Both the position numbers and the translations under genes were made by a program. Below the pieces are notes generated by a model. The model saw nothing but the letters and a program-made list of their open reading frames with translations, was not told the DNA's origin and ran no database searches. DNA of 64,000 nucleotides from Sutcliffiella tianshenii. Its GTDB lineage: Bacteria; Bacillota; Bacilli; Bacillales; Bacillaceae_I. Position 1 is the stretch's first letter, and every line of letters starts with the position of its first letter. The stretch lies in assembly GCF_016908565.1 (NCBI RefSeq), contig NZ_JAFBED010000005.1, forward strand, positions 283,694-347,693, read 5' to 3'. Below are positions 37,470 to 46,999 of the stretch, in pieces.

Positions 37470-38471
37470 CTATTGGTATAGATTACTCCGATCAAGGGAT
37501 TGGGGCATCTGCTCCATCCATCCCCTCTTGATCATCAGGTCGAGTCCCTCTCCTCCGTACTTGGCTATCTCCGCAATCAAAAGCGCATAATGCATCGACA
37601 AATCCCTTCTGATAGAGGTAGATAATGCATAGGACAGCAATTGGATGCCAGCTGAGGTCGTAGCTGTAATCAGGAATAATACGAGCCTATCCGAAAAAGG
37701 AGAGATCATGGAATCTGTCACTTCCATGCTTACAGGTATATTACCGATATGTTCATCTTTCTTTAACACCTTATTAAATATCTCGACCTGTTTTTCGGCC
37801 AACTTTTTCCCTTTAATCAAATAGTCTTTAATCTCTTTATCCTTCGTGACTTGTATGAGTCCCATCAACATGACCAAGCCAATGTAGTTCCTTTCAATCG
37901 CGTAGAAAATTTCCCCCAGCTCCATCACATTCAACGGTCTCTTATCCCCCAACAAAGAAGAGAAGAGTTTCGGCTCCACTTTCATATACTCCACTTCTTT
38001 TGGATAAGGGATTTTTGGTGGCCGATCATAGATCCCTTTGCTTAGCATCAAATTCAAGGACTTTTTATATTGCTTGGTGGAGTTTTTGAGGCATGTGTCG
38101 TAGAACTCGACAATATCCTTCCGGGCAACTTTGGTGAGGGTAGTCGAATAGAATGGCAACACCATCTGTCCGACACGATATACATAACTCAGCGCGAATA
38201 GATCCGTATATAAGGGAGGTGCGGATAAGTTAATATCCTTATCGGTGAATCCATCAGGGATAGGAAATCCTTCATTCAGAAAAATATTTTCTATTTCCCT
38301 GTTATAAACTTCCTCCAAATACAAGGCACTTTTTACAATTTCGGCAATTTCAGAATCCTCAAGTTGTTGCAAGAAGTGCTTATAAAAACACATTGTCGCA
38401 CTATGCTGTATGTAAGAAGTCCATAATGCAGCAATTTCTGGAGTAGTCAGCTGAATATTATGTTCTTTCAT
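37470..38471 (-). CDS. DUF3231 family protein
   Basis: 333 aa, helical, with two related halves (about 5-165 and 175-325) each carrying 'His/Glu-rich' ferritin-like helices: 'AALWTSYIQHSATMCFYKHF' and 'MELGEIFYAIERNYIGLVML'. Bacillus proteins of this type are mostly uncharacterised and several are sporulation-associated. AGGAG is well placed before ATG 38471. Confidence 0.78.
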   Translation of the reverse strand: MKEHNIQLTTPEIAALWTSYIQHSATMCFYKHFLQQLEDSEIAEIVKSALYLEEVYNREIENIFLNEGFPIPDGFTDKDINLSAPPLYTDLFALSYVYRVGQMVLPFYSTTLTKVARKDIVEFYDTCLKNSTKQYKKSLNLMLSKGIYDRPPKIPYPKEVEYMKVEPKLFSSLLGDKRPLNVMELGEIFYAIERNYIGLVMLMGLIQVTKDKEIKDYLIKGKKLAEKQVEIFNKVLKKDEHIGNIPVSMEVTDSMISPFSDRLVLFLITATTSAGIQLLSYALSTSIRRDLSMHYALLIAEIAKYGGEGLDLMIKRGWMEQMPQSLDRSNLYQ

Positions 38472-38539
38472 GTCCTTCTCCTAACCTGTAGAAAATAGTT
38501 TGTGCCTATCTTTTGATATTTCCGTGCCCTTTATTCATA

Positions 38540-38570
38540 TAAAAAACAGACTCCCTCAGGAATCTGTTAT
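38540..38570 (-). terminator. Terminator of catE
   Basis: Reverse strand ACAGATTCC-tga-GGGAGTCTGT followed by TTTTTTAT, just after the stop. Confidence 0.72.
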
Positions 38571-38573
38571 AAT

Positions 38574-39431
38574 CTAGCCGACCAAAAGCTTTATTCTGTT
38601 ACCGGAAGGATCTATTGTAAAAATTCCCTCATCATTTTTTAAGATTTCCGCACTGACATCTTTTAACTGCGAAATAATCTTCTCGAACATCTCTTCACTT
38701 GGGATCACAAGAGTAAAATGCTTGAGCCCTACGCTATTGTTTTCTGGCTTCGGGGCTCCCACCCCATTCCAAGTATTTAAGCCGATATGGTGGTGATACT
38801 TCCCGCTTGAAAGGAACAGCGCCTGGCCGCCATAGCGGTTCACGATATCAAATCCAAGTCCTTTTGTATAAAAGTTTGCACTTTCCGCGAGTTCTGCAAC
38901 ATGCAAATGGATATGCCCCATCCTTGTTCCGCTTGGAAGTCCATTCCACTCGGTACCTTCCGATTCAGAAAGGATGCTTTGGATATCCAGCGCTTCGGAA
39001 GTCATCTCGACTTCCTGTCCCTGCCAATTCCATGATGATGATGGCCGGTCTGTATATACTTCTATCCCATTTCCGTCCGGGTCTGCCATGTACAATGCTT
39101 CACTGACCAGATGGTCGGATGCGCCTTGGATGGAGTGTTTATTTTGAATCAAATGCTGGATGAAACTTCCCAGATTCCGTCTATCAGGCAACAAAATTGC
39201 AAAATGGTAAAGTCCTGTTGTGCGTCGCCCTTTAGGTGAAACATCTTCAGGCTGCTCAATCGATAAAAGAGCCGTCATGCCATCTGCCGTTAAAGTTGCC
39301 TTTTTCTCCGACTTTTTGAGCACTTTGAATCCAATGAATTCTTGATAGAATGCCAATGAACGATCTATGTCTGCCACGGTAATAACTACTTCCCCGACAA
39401 AAGTATTTGGTGCCTCATGAAAACCTGTCAT
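38574..39431 (-). CDS. catE: Catechol-2,3-dioxygenase CatE-like (VOC family)
   Basis: 285 aa, the length of B. subtilis CatE. Two VOC modules: 'VGEVVITVADIDRSLAFYQE' at the start, 'MGHIHLHVAELAESANFYTK' at about 170. Fe(II) ligands are expected from His in 'GHIHLHV', His in 'YHHHIGLN' and a late Glu. The enzyme cleaves catechol meta to the hydroxyls and is part of the quinone/diamide thiol-stress response. It is divergent from a YodB/CatR-type repressor, with a consensus promoter in between. Confidence 0.9.
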   Translation of the reverse strand: MTGFHEAPNTFVGEVVITVADIDRSLAFYQEFIGFKVLKKSEKKATLTADGMTALLSIEQPEDVSPKGRRTTGLYHFAILLPDRRNLGSFIQHLIQNKHSIQGASDHLVSEALYMADPDGNGIEVYTDRPSSSWNWQGQEVEMTSEALDIQSILSESEGTEWNGLPSGTRMGHIHLHVAELAESANFYTKGLGFDIVNRYGGQALFLSSGKYHHHIGLNTWNGVGAPKPENNSVGLKHFTLVIPSEEMFEKIISQLKDVSAEILKNDEGIFTIDPSGNRIKLLVG

Positions 39432-39486
39432 ATCATTTTCCTCCCTGAATGATTAATCTATATAAAATCACAGTTCAACAAGTCAC

Positions 39487-39545
39487 TTACTTTATGTAAC
39501 TTATTATATTTTTATAACCTATTAATGTCAAGTAACTATTTTACT
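39487..39545 (-). promoter_or_regulatory. Consensus sigmaA promoter of catE with flanking inverted repeats
   Basis: Reverse strand TTGACA (39531-39526), 17-nt spacer, TATAAT (39508-39503): a perfect match to consensus. Inverted repeats TTAC-N5-GTAA (about 39487-39500) and GTAA-N5-TTAC (about 39532-39544) flank it, as expected for a tightly repressed promoter; they are candidate CatR/YodB sites. Confidence 0.8.
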
Positions 39546-39607
39546 AAACAATATCTGCTTATTTTTTTTACATTTATGATATACTAACCCTTATAGGAGT
39601 GATAAAG

Positions 39608-39928
39608 ATGGACCAATCGCAAATTTGCCCTAGATTCGAACAAGCAATAAGTCTTTTAAGTCAACGCTGGACCGGTTTAATCATATACAGACTATTATCA
39701 GGACCTCAACGCTTCTGCACCTTGGAAGCCGGCATAAAAGGAATAAGCGGGAGAGTTCTTTCTGAACGGTTAAAGGATCTAGAAGGGCGAGGAATTGTGA
39801 AACGAGAAGTATTCCCGGAGACCCCTGTCCGGATAGAGTATTCCCTGTCCGAAAAAGGGCATGCCCTGGAGCCTGTATTAAGAGAAACGGAAAAATGGGC
39901 ACAAACATGGCTTGAAGCAAGAAGTTGA
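39608..39928 (+). CDS. HxlR/DUF24-family redox-sensing repressor (CatR/YodB-like)
   Basis: 106 aa. A winged helix-turn-helix: 'RWTGLIIYRLLSGPQRFCTL' then 'GRVLSERLKDLEGRGIVKRE' with the wing 'ETPVRIEYSLSEKGHAL'. C7 in 'QICPRFEQA' is the conserved redox-sensing cysteine of YodB/CatR; a second Cys is in 'QRFCTL'. In B. subtilis these repressors sense quinones by thiol modification and control catE. GTG 39599 overlaps the AGGAG site; ATG 39608 has 8-nt spacing. Whether it is CatR or YodB is not decidable here, but position next to catE favours CatR. Confidence 0.86.
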   Translation: MDQSQICPRFEQAISLLSQRWTGLIIYRLLSGPQRFCTLEAGIKGISGRVLSERLKDLEGRGIVKREVFPETPVRIEYSLSEKGHALEPVLRETEKWAQTWLEARS

Positions 39929-39935
39929 GTAAGGA

Positions 39936-39969
39936 AAAAGCAGCATCCCATATTCGGAATGCTGCTTTT
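39936..39969. terminator. Bidirectional terminator
   Basis: AAAAAGCAGCAT-cccatattcgga-ATGCTGCTTTT between the repressor gene and the convergent DinB gene. Confidence 0.85.
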
Positions 39970-39985
39970 ACTGTATGAATGTTTT

Positions 39986-40477
39986 TTACTTTTCCCAAAG
40001 ATTTTCTACGCCACATGCCCGTTTCAAACCATTGATGACACCCTGATGCAAGCCTTCATGCCAATTAGCAAAAGCCAGCACTTCAGCCAAAGTCTCCAGA
40101 CGGTAATCCCCTATCTGGAATGGCCTGATTATTTTCTCATCAAGCTTTCCGGAAAAATCCCTTCTAATCCGATCAGCCTGGGTAGAGAGCCTTTCTTCCA
40201 ATTCGGTGAGGCTTGGGGGATCCAATTTCCAATCAAGTGGACTTGTGTGCATCTCAAATAATGAGAAATAGTGTTCGGGAACTTGATGGTCCCCGCCCCC
40301 GAAAGAATACATCAGTGTATCCTGGGTCAGAAATATGTGTCCTGCATTCCATCGGATGCTATTGCGGAAGCCTGATGGCATTTGATCTGCCAGCTCATCG
40401 GTAGTGGCATCCAGCATCTTCAAAGTACGACTTCGGACAAAACCCATTTGTTTAAATAAAAGCTGTTCATTAGTCAT
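39986..40477 (-). CDS. DinB-family protein
   Basis: 163 aa, a four-helix bundle. The metal-binding His triad is visible: H47 in 'WNAGHIFL' and two His in 'NWHEGLHQG' near 138-142. DinB-like proteins include mycothiol/bacillithiol-dependent transferases; the substrate is unknown here. Its position close to thiol-stress genes is suggestive only. GAGGGGAATG lies upstream of ATG 40477. Confidence 0.85.
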   Translation of the reverse strand: MTNEQLLFKQMGFVRSRTLKMLDATTDELADQMPSGFRNSIRWNAGHIFLTQDTLMYSFGGGDHQVPEHYFSLFEMHTSPLDWKLDPPSLTELEERLSTQADRIRRDFSGKLDEKIIRPFQIGDYRLETLAEVLAFANWHEGLHQGVINGLKRACGVENLWEK

Positions 40478-40509
40478 ATAAATCCCATTCCCCTCTTTTT
40501 AACATCCCA

Positions 40510-40920
40510 TTAGGACCAAACCCCAAGTATGAAGCCCATCACTGAAAACGTCACAATGTGGTAACCTCCATCGAGTAAAAACAGCACAAGCGGACGGCGC
40601 TCAAACAGATAGGTAATCCCTAAAGCTGCAGCCACAAAAAAGGCACCCGCCATAAAACCGGCAATCAGTCCGAATGCTCCACTGCTATCCGGACCAATAA
40701 ACATAGCTAAAAAGAATGAAATAATGAGTGCTAACACAAATGACCCGCCAAAAACTTTGCCAGCCGTTTTCTTTAGTTGTTCATCAGTGAAGCCATGCAG
40801 CTTCATCCACAGCTTTCCAAACAACAGCGAATACCAGATGCCACCGATAAAAAAAGCGGATAAGGCTGCCACGAGTATTGCAATGAAGTTTAAATTTTCA
40901 AATGCTTCCTGAAATCCCAT
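40510..40920 (-). CDS. DUF1761 family membrane protein
   Basis: 136 aa, four hydrophobic helices (about 12-32, 58-78, 84-106, 114-134). 'SAFFIGGIWYSLLFGKLWMK' is the family's typical start. Function unknown. ATG 40920 follows GGAAGGGGG; a longer frame to 41025 lacks a ribosome-binding site. It lies between the DinB and AraC-type genes on the same strand. Confidence 0.78.
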   Translation of the reverse strand: MGFQEAFENLNFIAILVAALSAFFIGGIWYSLLFGKLWMKLHGFTDEQLKKTAGKVFGGSFVLALIISFFLAMFIGPDSSGAFGLIAGFMAGAFFVAAALGITYLFERRPLVLFLLDGGYHIVTFSVMGFILGVWS

Positions 40921-41002
40921 ATCGAATCCCCCTTCCAATATTTTCATGACACTAATATTATATAACTTGCAGTGGATACAGTATTGTAAAAATCGGACAA
41001 AC

Positions 41003-41800
41003 CTATAAGAAATTATTTGATGCAATTGCTTTCTTTTTATACTCTCCTGGCGTCATTCCGGAGAACCTCTTGAATTCCCTGATAAAATGCGACTGGTCGT
41101 AATAGCCCAAATCCATGGCCGCAGATCCAACGCTGCCAGCAGGACTTTTGAAAAGCTCCATACTTGCCTTCTCGAACCGAAATATCTGAGCCAATAGCTT
41201 TGGGGATATACCCGTCATATCCTTGAAAATCCGGTTTAGATGACGTTCTGAATACCCCATCTCCTCTGCTAACAATGAAAATGAAAGGGTTGGCATGATG
41301 CTGATTTCATTGATGAGTTTTTTTATCAATGAATGCTGATTCTCCTTTTCACCGTTTATTTTACGCTGTAGGTAATTATCCAATTTACAGAAAATATCCC
41401 CTATTGTTCCGGTCTCACTAAGATTTTCAAAAATTTCTGCAGCAAAACTCCCCCATATCATCTCGAGAGGCTCTACCTCATTAACCGTTTCACTGATAGG
41501 GATATGCAGAAATGGAAAAAGGCCGCTAGGGTGAAATCGAATGCCGATAAGGTTGGAAGCACCATTATATTCAATATGCAAAGGCTCCTCCTGCAACCCG
41601 GAAAGCCATGCATGCTTCATCCTGTAGGTCCTGCGGTTACCTACCCTGTAATCTCCCTCAAGCGCAAAAATCATCTCGACTTTCCCGTTTGGCAGAATCG
41701 TTTCCCGCTTCCCTTCCTTCCCTGTATGTAATTGAACATGCCAATAGCATTCCACCCAGGGTTGAAGTCTCTTGTCTGGCCGTTTTATCTGATAGATCAT
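41003..41800 (-). CDS. AraC-family transcriptional regulator
   Basis: 265 aa. An N-terminal ligand domain of the DUF6597 type ('QIKRPDKRLQPWVECYWHV' start) and a C-terminal double helix-turn-helix ('LSFSLLAEEMGYSERHLNRI', 'GYYDQSHFIREFKRFSGMTP'). Such proteins activate nearby genes in response to a small ligand; the DUF1761 and DinB genes just downstream are possible targets. ATG 41800 has GGAGCGATTCGG upstream; upstream in-frame ATGs lack a site. Confidence 0.85.
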   Translation of the reverse strand: MIYQIKRPDKRLQPWVECYWHVQLHTGKEGKRETILPNGKVEMIFALEGDYRVGNRRTYRMKHAWLSGLQEEPLHIEYNGASNLIGIRFHPSGLFPFLHIPISETVNEVEPLEMIWGSFAAEIFENLSETGTIGDIFCKLDNYLQRKINGEKENQHSLIKKLINEISIMPTLSFSLLAEEMGYSERHLNRIFKDMTGISPKLLAQIFRFEKASMELFKSPAGSVGSAAMDLGYYDQSHFIREFKRFSGMTPGEYKKKAIASNNFL

Positions 41801-41919
41801 CCGAATCGCTCCGTTTAACATTTTTTCTTTTAATCTTAGTATAAATTTTATTAGAACCAGTTGCACTACACCAATATAAAAAAATGGAGCCATCAGTTTC
41901 CACTGATAGCCCCATCTAA

Positions 41920-43362
41920 TTATGCCTCTTTTCTTAACTTTACTTTACTATCTCGTTCACTTTCATCCTGCCAGCACTCGACATTCTTTAATCCTTCAAT
42001 ATTACTCGCATAGAAAACCGGATCTTTTCCTTCTTTTCTTTGCTTCAAATAATCCTTCAGGACAGCTATTGCAATTTTCCCAAGGAAGAAAAGGGCAATC
42101 AGGTTTGTGATGGCCATCAATGCCATGAACAGATCGGCAATGTCCCACACCATGCTTAGGCTCGCGACAGATCCGAAAACAGTCATCCCAAGTACAGCCA
42201 GGCGGAAAATAAAGATCGCCGTTTTACTTTCCTTGATGAACTCGATATTCGATTCACCGTAATAATAATTCCCGATTATTGAACTGAAACAGAACAAAAG
42301 GATCGCAATGGCGATAAAGATGCTTGCCCATGGGCCTACATGCTCTGCCAATGCAATTTGTGTCAGTTGGATCCCTTCCATCTCTTCCCCTGTCGGAATT
42401 CCGGCAAGCAGGATGATGAAAGCTGTTGCACTACAGATAAGAATGGTATCGACGAAAACGCCAAGCGTCTGGATGAACCCTTGTTTAGCAGGGTGACTGA
42501 CCTCGGCAGTAGCAGCCGCCACAGGTGCACTACCCATTCCCGCTTCATTGGAGAATAATCCACGTTTGACACCATTCATGATTGCAGCACCTATTCCACC
42601 TGCCACAGCCTCATTTAAGCCGAATGCACTTGATACGATCACGCCAATCAAGCCAGGGATCTCTGAGATGTTAATGGCAATTACATAACCAGCCAATAAA
42701 AGATAGGAGACAGCCATAATCGGCACAACCACCTGCGAAACCTTGGCGATCCTCTTTACACCGCCAAAAATGATTACAGCTACAATCGCTGTCAGCACTA
42801 ACCCCAGTACAAGTCGATTTGTACCGAATGCTTCATGAAAAGCGACTGTGATGGTATTTGCCTGAACGGATGTAAAAGCAAGCCCGAAACAGAACGTGAT
42901 GAGGATCGCAAATAAAACTCCCATCCATCTCGCGCCTAGAGCTTTTTGCATGTAATATGCCGGACCGCCCTTATACCCATTTGCATCTTTCACTTTGTAG
43001 ACTTGTGCAAGTGTACTCTCTATAAAACTTAAGCTTGCCCCAAACAAAGCCACAACCCACATCCAGAAGACGGCACCAGGGCCCCCAAGTGAAATCGCGA
43101 TGGCAACACCTGCGAGGTTCCCCGTCCCGATCCTTGTTGCTGCACTGATACAGAATGCACCAAAAGATGAGACTTTTTTCTTTGCTTCTTCAGTGGAAGG
43201 ACTTTCTTTCAGAAGCCTGAACATTTCACCAATCTGATTAAACTGTACAAACCTTGATTTAAAGGTATATAAAACCCCTAAACCGACTAATAATGCAATC
43301 AGTACGTAGGACCAAAGAAAATCATTTGTCCAATCTAAAATAGTATTCATCATGCTGTTCAC
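41920..43362 (-). CDS. AGCS-family sodium:alanine/amino-acid symporter
   Basis: A 480-aa membrane protein of about 10-11 helices. 'ISAATRIGTGNLAGVAIAIS' (about 72-91), 'GGPGAVFWMW' and 'GLFSNEAGMGSAPVAAA' (about 265) are AGCS signatures. It imports alanine, glycine or a related amino acid with Na+. A cytosolic tail of about 40 charged residues ends it. Monocistronic; the AraC-type gene follows on the same strand. Confidence 0.92.
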   Translation of the reverse strand: MNSMMNTILDWTNDFLWSYVLIALLVGLGVLYTFKSRFVQFNQIGEMFRLLKESPSTEEAKKKVSSFGAFCISAATRIGTGNLAGVAIAISLGGPGAVFWMWVVALFGASLSFIESTLAQVYKVKDANGYKGGPAYYMQKALGARWMGVLFAILITFCFGLAFTSVQANTITVAFHEAFGTNRLVLGLVLTAIVAVIIFGGVKRIAKVSQVVVPIMAVSYLLLAGYVIAINISEIPGLIGVIVSSAFGLNEAVAGGIGAAIMNGVKRGLFSNEAGMGSAPVAAATAEVSHPAKQGFIQTLGVFVDTILICSATAFIILLAGIPTGEEMEGIQLTQIALAEHVGPWASIFIAIAILLFCFSSIIGNYYYGESNIEFIKESKTAIFIFRLAVLGMTVFGSVASLSMVWDIADLFMALMAITNLIALFFLGKIAIAVLKDYLKQRKEGKDPVFYASNIEGLKNVECWQDESERDSKVKLRKEA

Positions 43363-43715
43363 CTCAAGATGTTTGTAAGTATAACGATCTTGGCAACGAT
43401 ACCAAGCGTTAAGACTGATAAAAATATTTAATAGAAAAGCTTTGAAGTTTGCCTATTAAATACTTTTATACTTGTTAAAAACTTTCACAAACCGTTTTAT
43501 AGCACAATATGCCTATAAAGACTATGTGTTATATAATACCACTATAACTTTATCATTATACTAAAATAGATTCAATAATTATTCCTGAATTAAATATATT
43601 CTTTATTTTCTGATAAAAATAATTTCCAAGAAAAATTCTTATCCACCTGTTATCTTTCCTGATGAAAATAGTATATACTGTATGTACTATCACATCTGCT
43701 TAGGAGGCAGTATTT
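43363..43715. other. AT-rich intergenic region
   Basis: 353 bp between divergent genes. It contains the inverted repeat ATAGTA (43668-43673) / TACTAT (43685-43690) around a TATACT -10-like hexamer, probably the promoter of the 67-aa gene. I see no gene or structured RNA in the rest. Confidence 0.45.
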
Positions 43716-43919
43716 ATGACTGAATCAAATCAACAGAACCAAACAACAGAACCAAAAAAGAAAATCAGCCTGCAGGATGCTATCAAGAAGCAACTTGAGC
43801 AAAAGAAAAACCAGGCTGCTGGCGGAAAAGGAAACCTGAACGGGCCTAAATCCCAGCAAAAAATGAAAAGTCAACAAACTAAGAAGCCAAGCAATACAAG
43901 AAGAAAGATGGGCGTCTAA
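43716..43919 (+). CDS. Small basic, Gln/Lys-rich protein
   Basis: 67 aa, very hydrophilic and low in complexity ('KKISLQDAIKKQLEQKKNQA', then 'KSQQKMKSQQTKK'). TTAGGAGG lies 8 nt before ATG 43716 and a terminator follows, so it is probably a real gene. Composition suggests nucleic-acid binding or a spore-associated role, but no family is recognised. Confidence 0.65.
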   Translation: MTESNQQNQTTEPKKKISLQDAIKKQLEQKKNQAAGGKGNLNGPKSQQKMKSQQTKKPSNTRRKMGV

Positions 43920-43992
43920 TTCGGGAGACATATGATCGAACCGATCTTCTCATCAAAGAATCCTCCCGTTTTGAGCGGGAGAATTACCTGCT

Positions 43993-44020
43993 GCATACGA
44001 ATCTTCGTATGCTTTTTTTA
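43993..44020 (+). terminator. Terminator of the 67-aa gene
   Basis: GCATACGAA-tc-TTCGTATGC followed by TTTTTTT. Confidence 0.85.
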
Positions 44021-44223
44021 TTGTCATGATTTGGTTTGTATACTACCATTTGGTTGGACCTGTATTTTTTGGAATTTTTTTAGGCTCAAGTGGAACCATT
44101 TTTATGGTAGTATCGTCTTATACATTGTGAGTGTTCTATTTAAGTAGAATATTTAATTCATATTGGGGTATGTCTTATAGAAGATTGTCAGATTGTCCCC
44201 ATACATTGCGGAGAGTGAAGCAT

Positions 44224-44859
44224 ATGAGTGTAAAAAGGAAATTGCCATATTTATTATTACTGCTAGTCATGCCGATATTAGGCTTGTTCTATACGATATT
44301 AAATGAGAGTCCAAGAAAAGCTGAACAAATCCCATTACCGATCGACCACGATATCCCTTTCATCGTAGCATTTGTCGTGCCGTATATTTTTTGGTATGTG
44401 TTTATATTCGGTTATCTTGTATACTTTTGCTTCAAAGATACAGATGTATATGTACGCACGCTTATCACCATCGTTATAGGAGAATTGATATGCTTTATCA
44501 TTTATTTCTTCTTTCAGACAACTGTTCCAAGGCCGACAGTCGAAGGAAGTGGTGCATTTGTCATGCTGGTGAAGTACATCTATGCCCATGACCGCCCGGT
44601 TAACTGTTTCCCAAGCATCCATGTACTGACGACTTACGCCATTATGCTGGCAAGCTTCCACATTAAAAAAATGCACAAATTAAATAAATACTTCATCCAC
44701 ATTATGGGGAGCCTTATTATTCTTTCCACGATATTCATCAAGCAGCATGTTGTGCTCGACATGGTTGCATCGATGTTCCTGGTTGCTTTTATTTACAGTA
44801 CAGTATTTGCTATTGTAAGGATGCGCTCTGACGCAAAAGAAAATATCGGTGCATATTAG
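44224..44859 (+). CDS. PAP2-family membrane phosphatase
   Basis: 211 aa, six membrane helices. The PAP2 catalytic motifs are visible: 'DRPVNCFPSIHVLTTYAI' (Ser-x-x-His, about 119-136) and 'KQHVVLDMVAS' (His...Asp, about 176-186). Such proteins dephosphorylate lipid phosphates at the membrane surface. GGAGAGTG lies upstream of ATG 44224; the longer frame has no site. Monocistronic, with a strong terminator. Confidence 0.82.
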   Translation: MSVKRKLPYLLLLLVMPILGLFYTILNESPRKAEQIPLPIDHDIPFIVAFVVPYIFWYVFIFGYLVYFCFKDTDVYVRTLITIVIGELICFIIYFFFQTTVPRPTVEGSGAFVMLVKYIYAHDRPVNCFPSIHVLTTYAIMLASFHIKKMHKLNKYFIHIMGSLIILSTIFIKQHVVLDMVASMFLVAFIYSTVFAIVRMRSDAKENIGAY

Positions 44860-44905
44860 TGGATAAAATAAAATAAGCGCATCCATAAATTCAGATGCGC
44901 CAGTT

Positions 44906-44941
44906 CGAGCGGACCAACCAACCTGGTCCGCTCCTTTTTTT
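44906..44941. terminator. Bidirectional terminator
   Basis: GAGCGGACCA-accaacc-TGGTCCGCTC followed by CTTTTTTT; between the PAP2 gene and the convergent ABC transporter operon. Confidence 0.88.
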
Positions 44942-44952
44942 AATTCAGTCAG

Positions 44953-45966
44953 TTAATAGTTCGTCTTCAGTTGAGAAAAATCTACCGCTCCTCCCTCCAC
45001 AAGATGGCAAGCAGACTGCTGCTCCCTTCCTGTAACCGAATGGAGGATAGGCTCTTCGGTTCTGCATCGATCATATGCATAAGGACAACGCGTGTGGAAA
45101 CGGCATCCTGTTGGTGGATCAATCGGGGAAGGGACATCCCCTTTCAGGATGATCCGTTCTCTCTTCTGCGCCAGGTTTGTACTTGGTATCGCAGATAGCA
45201 ATGCCTTCGTATATGGATGCTGTGGATTTTCAAAAAGAGATTTCTTATCGGCGATCTCTACAATTTTACCTAGGTACATGACGATGATACGGTCCGAGAT
45301 ATGACGGACCACCCCAAGGTCGTGTGAGATGAAAAGATAGGTAAGCTTGAATTCCCTCTGAAGCTCCTTCAACAGGTTCAATACCTGCGCCTGAATGGAA
45401 ACATCGAGTGCAGAGACTGCTTCGTCACAAATGATCAATTTTGGATTGACCGATAACGCACGGGCAATTCCCACACGCTGACGCTGCCCTCCACTGAATT
45501 CATGGGGATGGCGATCCACCTGATGCGCCCCGATGCCGACCGTCTCAAGCAACTCGATAATCTTTTTGCGACGATCCCTTTTCGGGACTACATTCTGGAT
45601 TTCCAACGCTTCCTCCAATATTTGACTCACCGTTTGACGGGGATTCAGAGATGCATAAGGATCTTGGAAGATGATCTGCAGATCCTTCCTCTTCTTTCGC
45701 ATTTGGGACTTATTCAACGCTAGTAGATCTTCCCCCTGGAAATTGACTTCTCCTGCATAAGGAGTGTCAAGGCGAAGAATGGCACGTCCTGTTGTGGATT
45801 TTCCACACCCGGATTCCCCGACTATACTGACCGTTTCCCCTTCCTTCACCGTAAAGCTGATATCATCGACGGCTTTTACATGGTTGACCGTACGGCCGAA
45901 GATGCCGCCTTTGATGGGAAAATACTGTTTCAGATTTTTCACTTCTAATAATGTCTGATTACTCAT
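44953..45966 (-). CDS. Oligopeptide/dipeptide ABC transporter ATP-binding protein (OppF/DppF type)
   Basis: 337 aa. Walker A 'GESGCGKST', signature 'SGGQRQRVGIARAL', Walker B 'LIICDEAVSALD', and the C-terminal OppF-type Fe-S/zinc tail with four Cys ('CRFHTRCPYAYDRCRTEEP', 'ACHLVEGG'). It powers peptide import together with the OppD-type partner. TTG 45978 sits on the ribosome-binding site; ATG 45966 is preferred and overlaps the upstream stop by 8 nt. Confidence 0.92.
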   Translation of the reverse strand: MSNQTLLEVKNLKQYFPIKGGIFGRTVNHVKAVDDISFTVKEGETVSIVGESGCGKSTTGRAILRLDTPYAGEVNFQGEDLLALNKSQMRKKRKDLQIIFQDPYASLNPRQTVSQILEEALEIQNVVPKRDRRKKIIELLETVGIGAHQVDRHPHEFSGGQRQRVGIARALSVNPKLIICDEAVSALDVSIQAQVLNLLKELQREFKLTYLFISHDLGVVRHISDRIIVMYLGKIVEIADKKSLFENPQHPYTKALLSAIPSTNLAQKRERIILKGDVPSPIDPPTGCRFHTRCPYAYDRCRTEEPILHSVTGREQQSACHLVEGGAVDFSQLKTNY

Positions 45967-46984
45967 GGCCAGCGGCAACCTCCTCTTGGTTCTCCCATTT
46001 ATCCGTATAGATCCAGCATCTCACCTGATCTCCGTCCTCGGCGGCTTGAAGATCCGGCAATTCAGTGAGACAGATCGCTTTTGCATGCGGGCAGCGCGGG
46101 GCAAAACGACAGCCCTTTGGCAAGTCGAACGGGCTAGGTACAGAACCCTGAATCACCGAAAGATCCCCTTCCACATCCTCATCATGCTTTGGCACGGAAT
46201 TTAGAAGCCCTACTGTATAAGGGTGTTTCGGGCTTGTGAAAATTGTCTGTACATCCGCATATTCCACCACTTTGCCACAATACATGACAGCCACCTTGTC
46301 ACACATTTCCGCAACAACACCCAAATCATGTGTGATAAGCATAAGGGAAGTTCCAAGCTCGCCCTGCAGCTTCTTCATTAAATCAAGAATCTGTGCCTGT
46401 ATCGTCACATCGAGGGCAGTTGTCGGCTCGTCTGCAATCAATAGTTCGGGGTTACAGGCAAGGGCAATCGCAATCATGACGCGCTGACGCATCCCCCCAG
46501 ATAATTCAAACGGATACTGTTTTGCACGCTTTTCCGGAGACGGAATACCAACGAGACGCAGCATATCGACAGCCTTCATCCACGCTTCTTTTCGTCCGAG
46601 CTTTTGATGTATGCGAATGGATTCCGCAATCTGCTCCCCGCAGGTCAACGTTGGATTCAGGGACGTCATCGGCTCCTGGAAGATCATCGACACATTATTC
46701 CCACGGATCTGCATCATTTCTTTTTTCGTCTTATTTAATAGGTTTTCACCTTTGAAATTGATTTCGCCACCCACCACTCTACCGGCAGGCTCCTGTAATA
46801 AACGCAAAATGGATAGGGAGGTGATACTTTTACCTGAACCTGATTCCCCGACAATTCCGAGCGTCTTCCCTTTTTCAATGGAAAAATCTACACCATCAAC
46901 CGCCTTCACTTCCCCATCGTCCGTAAAAAAGGAAGTACGCAGGTCTTTCACTTCTAATATCTTATCCTTCTTTGCTAACGCCAT
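45959..46984 (-). CDS. Oligopeptide/dipeptide ABC transporter ATP-binding protein (OppD/DppD type)
   Basis: 341 aa. Walker A 'GESGSGKS', signature '[15 protein letters not shown]', Walker B '[12 protein letters not shown]', H-loop '[12 protein letters not shown]', and a Cys-containing C-terminal segment '[15 protein letters not shown]'. Fourth... partner of the OppF-type ATPase. It starts 15 nt after the permease gene and overlaps the following ATPase gene. Confidence 0.92.
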   Translation of the reverse strand: MALAKKDKILEVKDLRTSFFTDDGEVKAVDGVDFSIEKGKTLGIVGESGSGKSITSLSILRLLQEPAGRVVGGEINFKGENLLNKTKKEMMQIRGNNVSMIFQEPMTSLNPTLTCGEQIAESIRIHQKLGRKEAWMKAVDMLRLVGIPSPEKRAKQYPFELSGGMRQRVMIAIALACNPELLIADEPTTALDVTIQAQILDLMKKLQGELGTSLMLITHDLGVVAEMCDKVAVMYCGKVVEYADVQTIFTSPKHPYTVGLLNSVPKHDEDVEGDLSVIQGSVPSPFDLPKGCRFAPRCPHAKAICLTELPDLQAAEDGDQVRCWIYTDKWENQEEVAAGHE

Positions 46985-46999
46985 CTTTTTTCACCGTCC

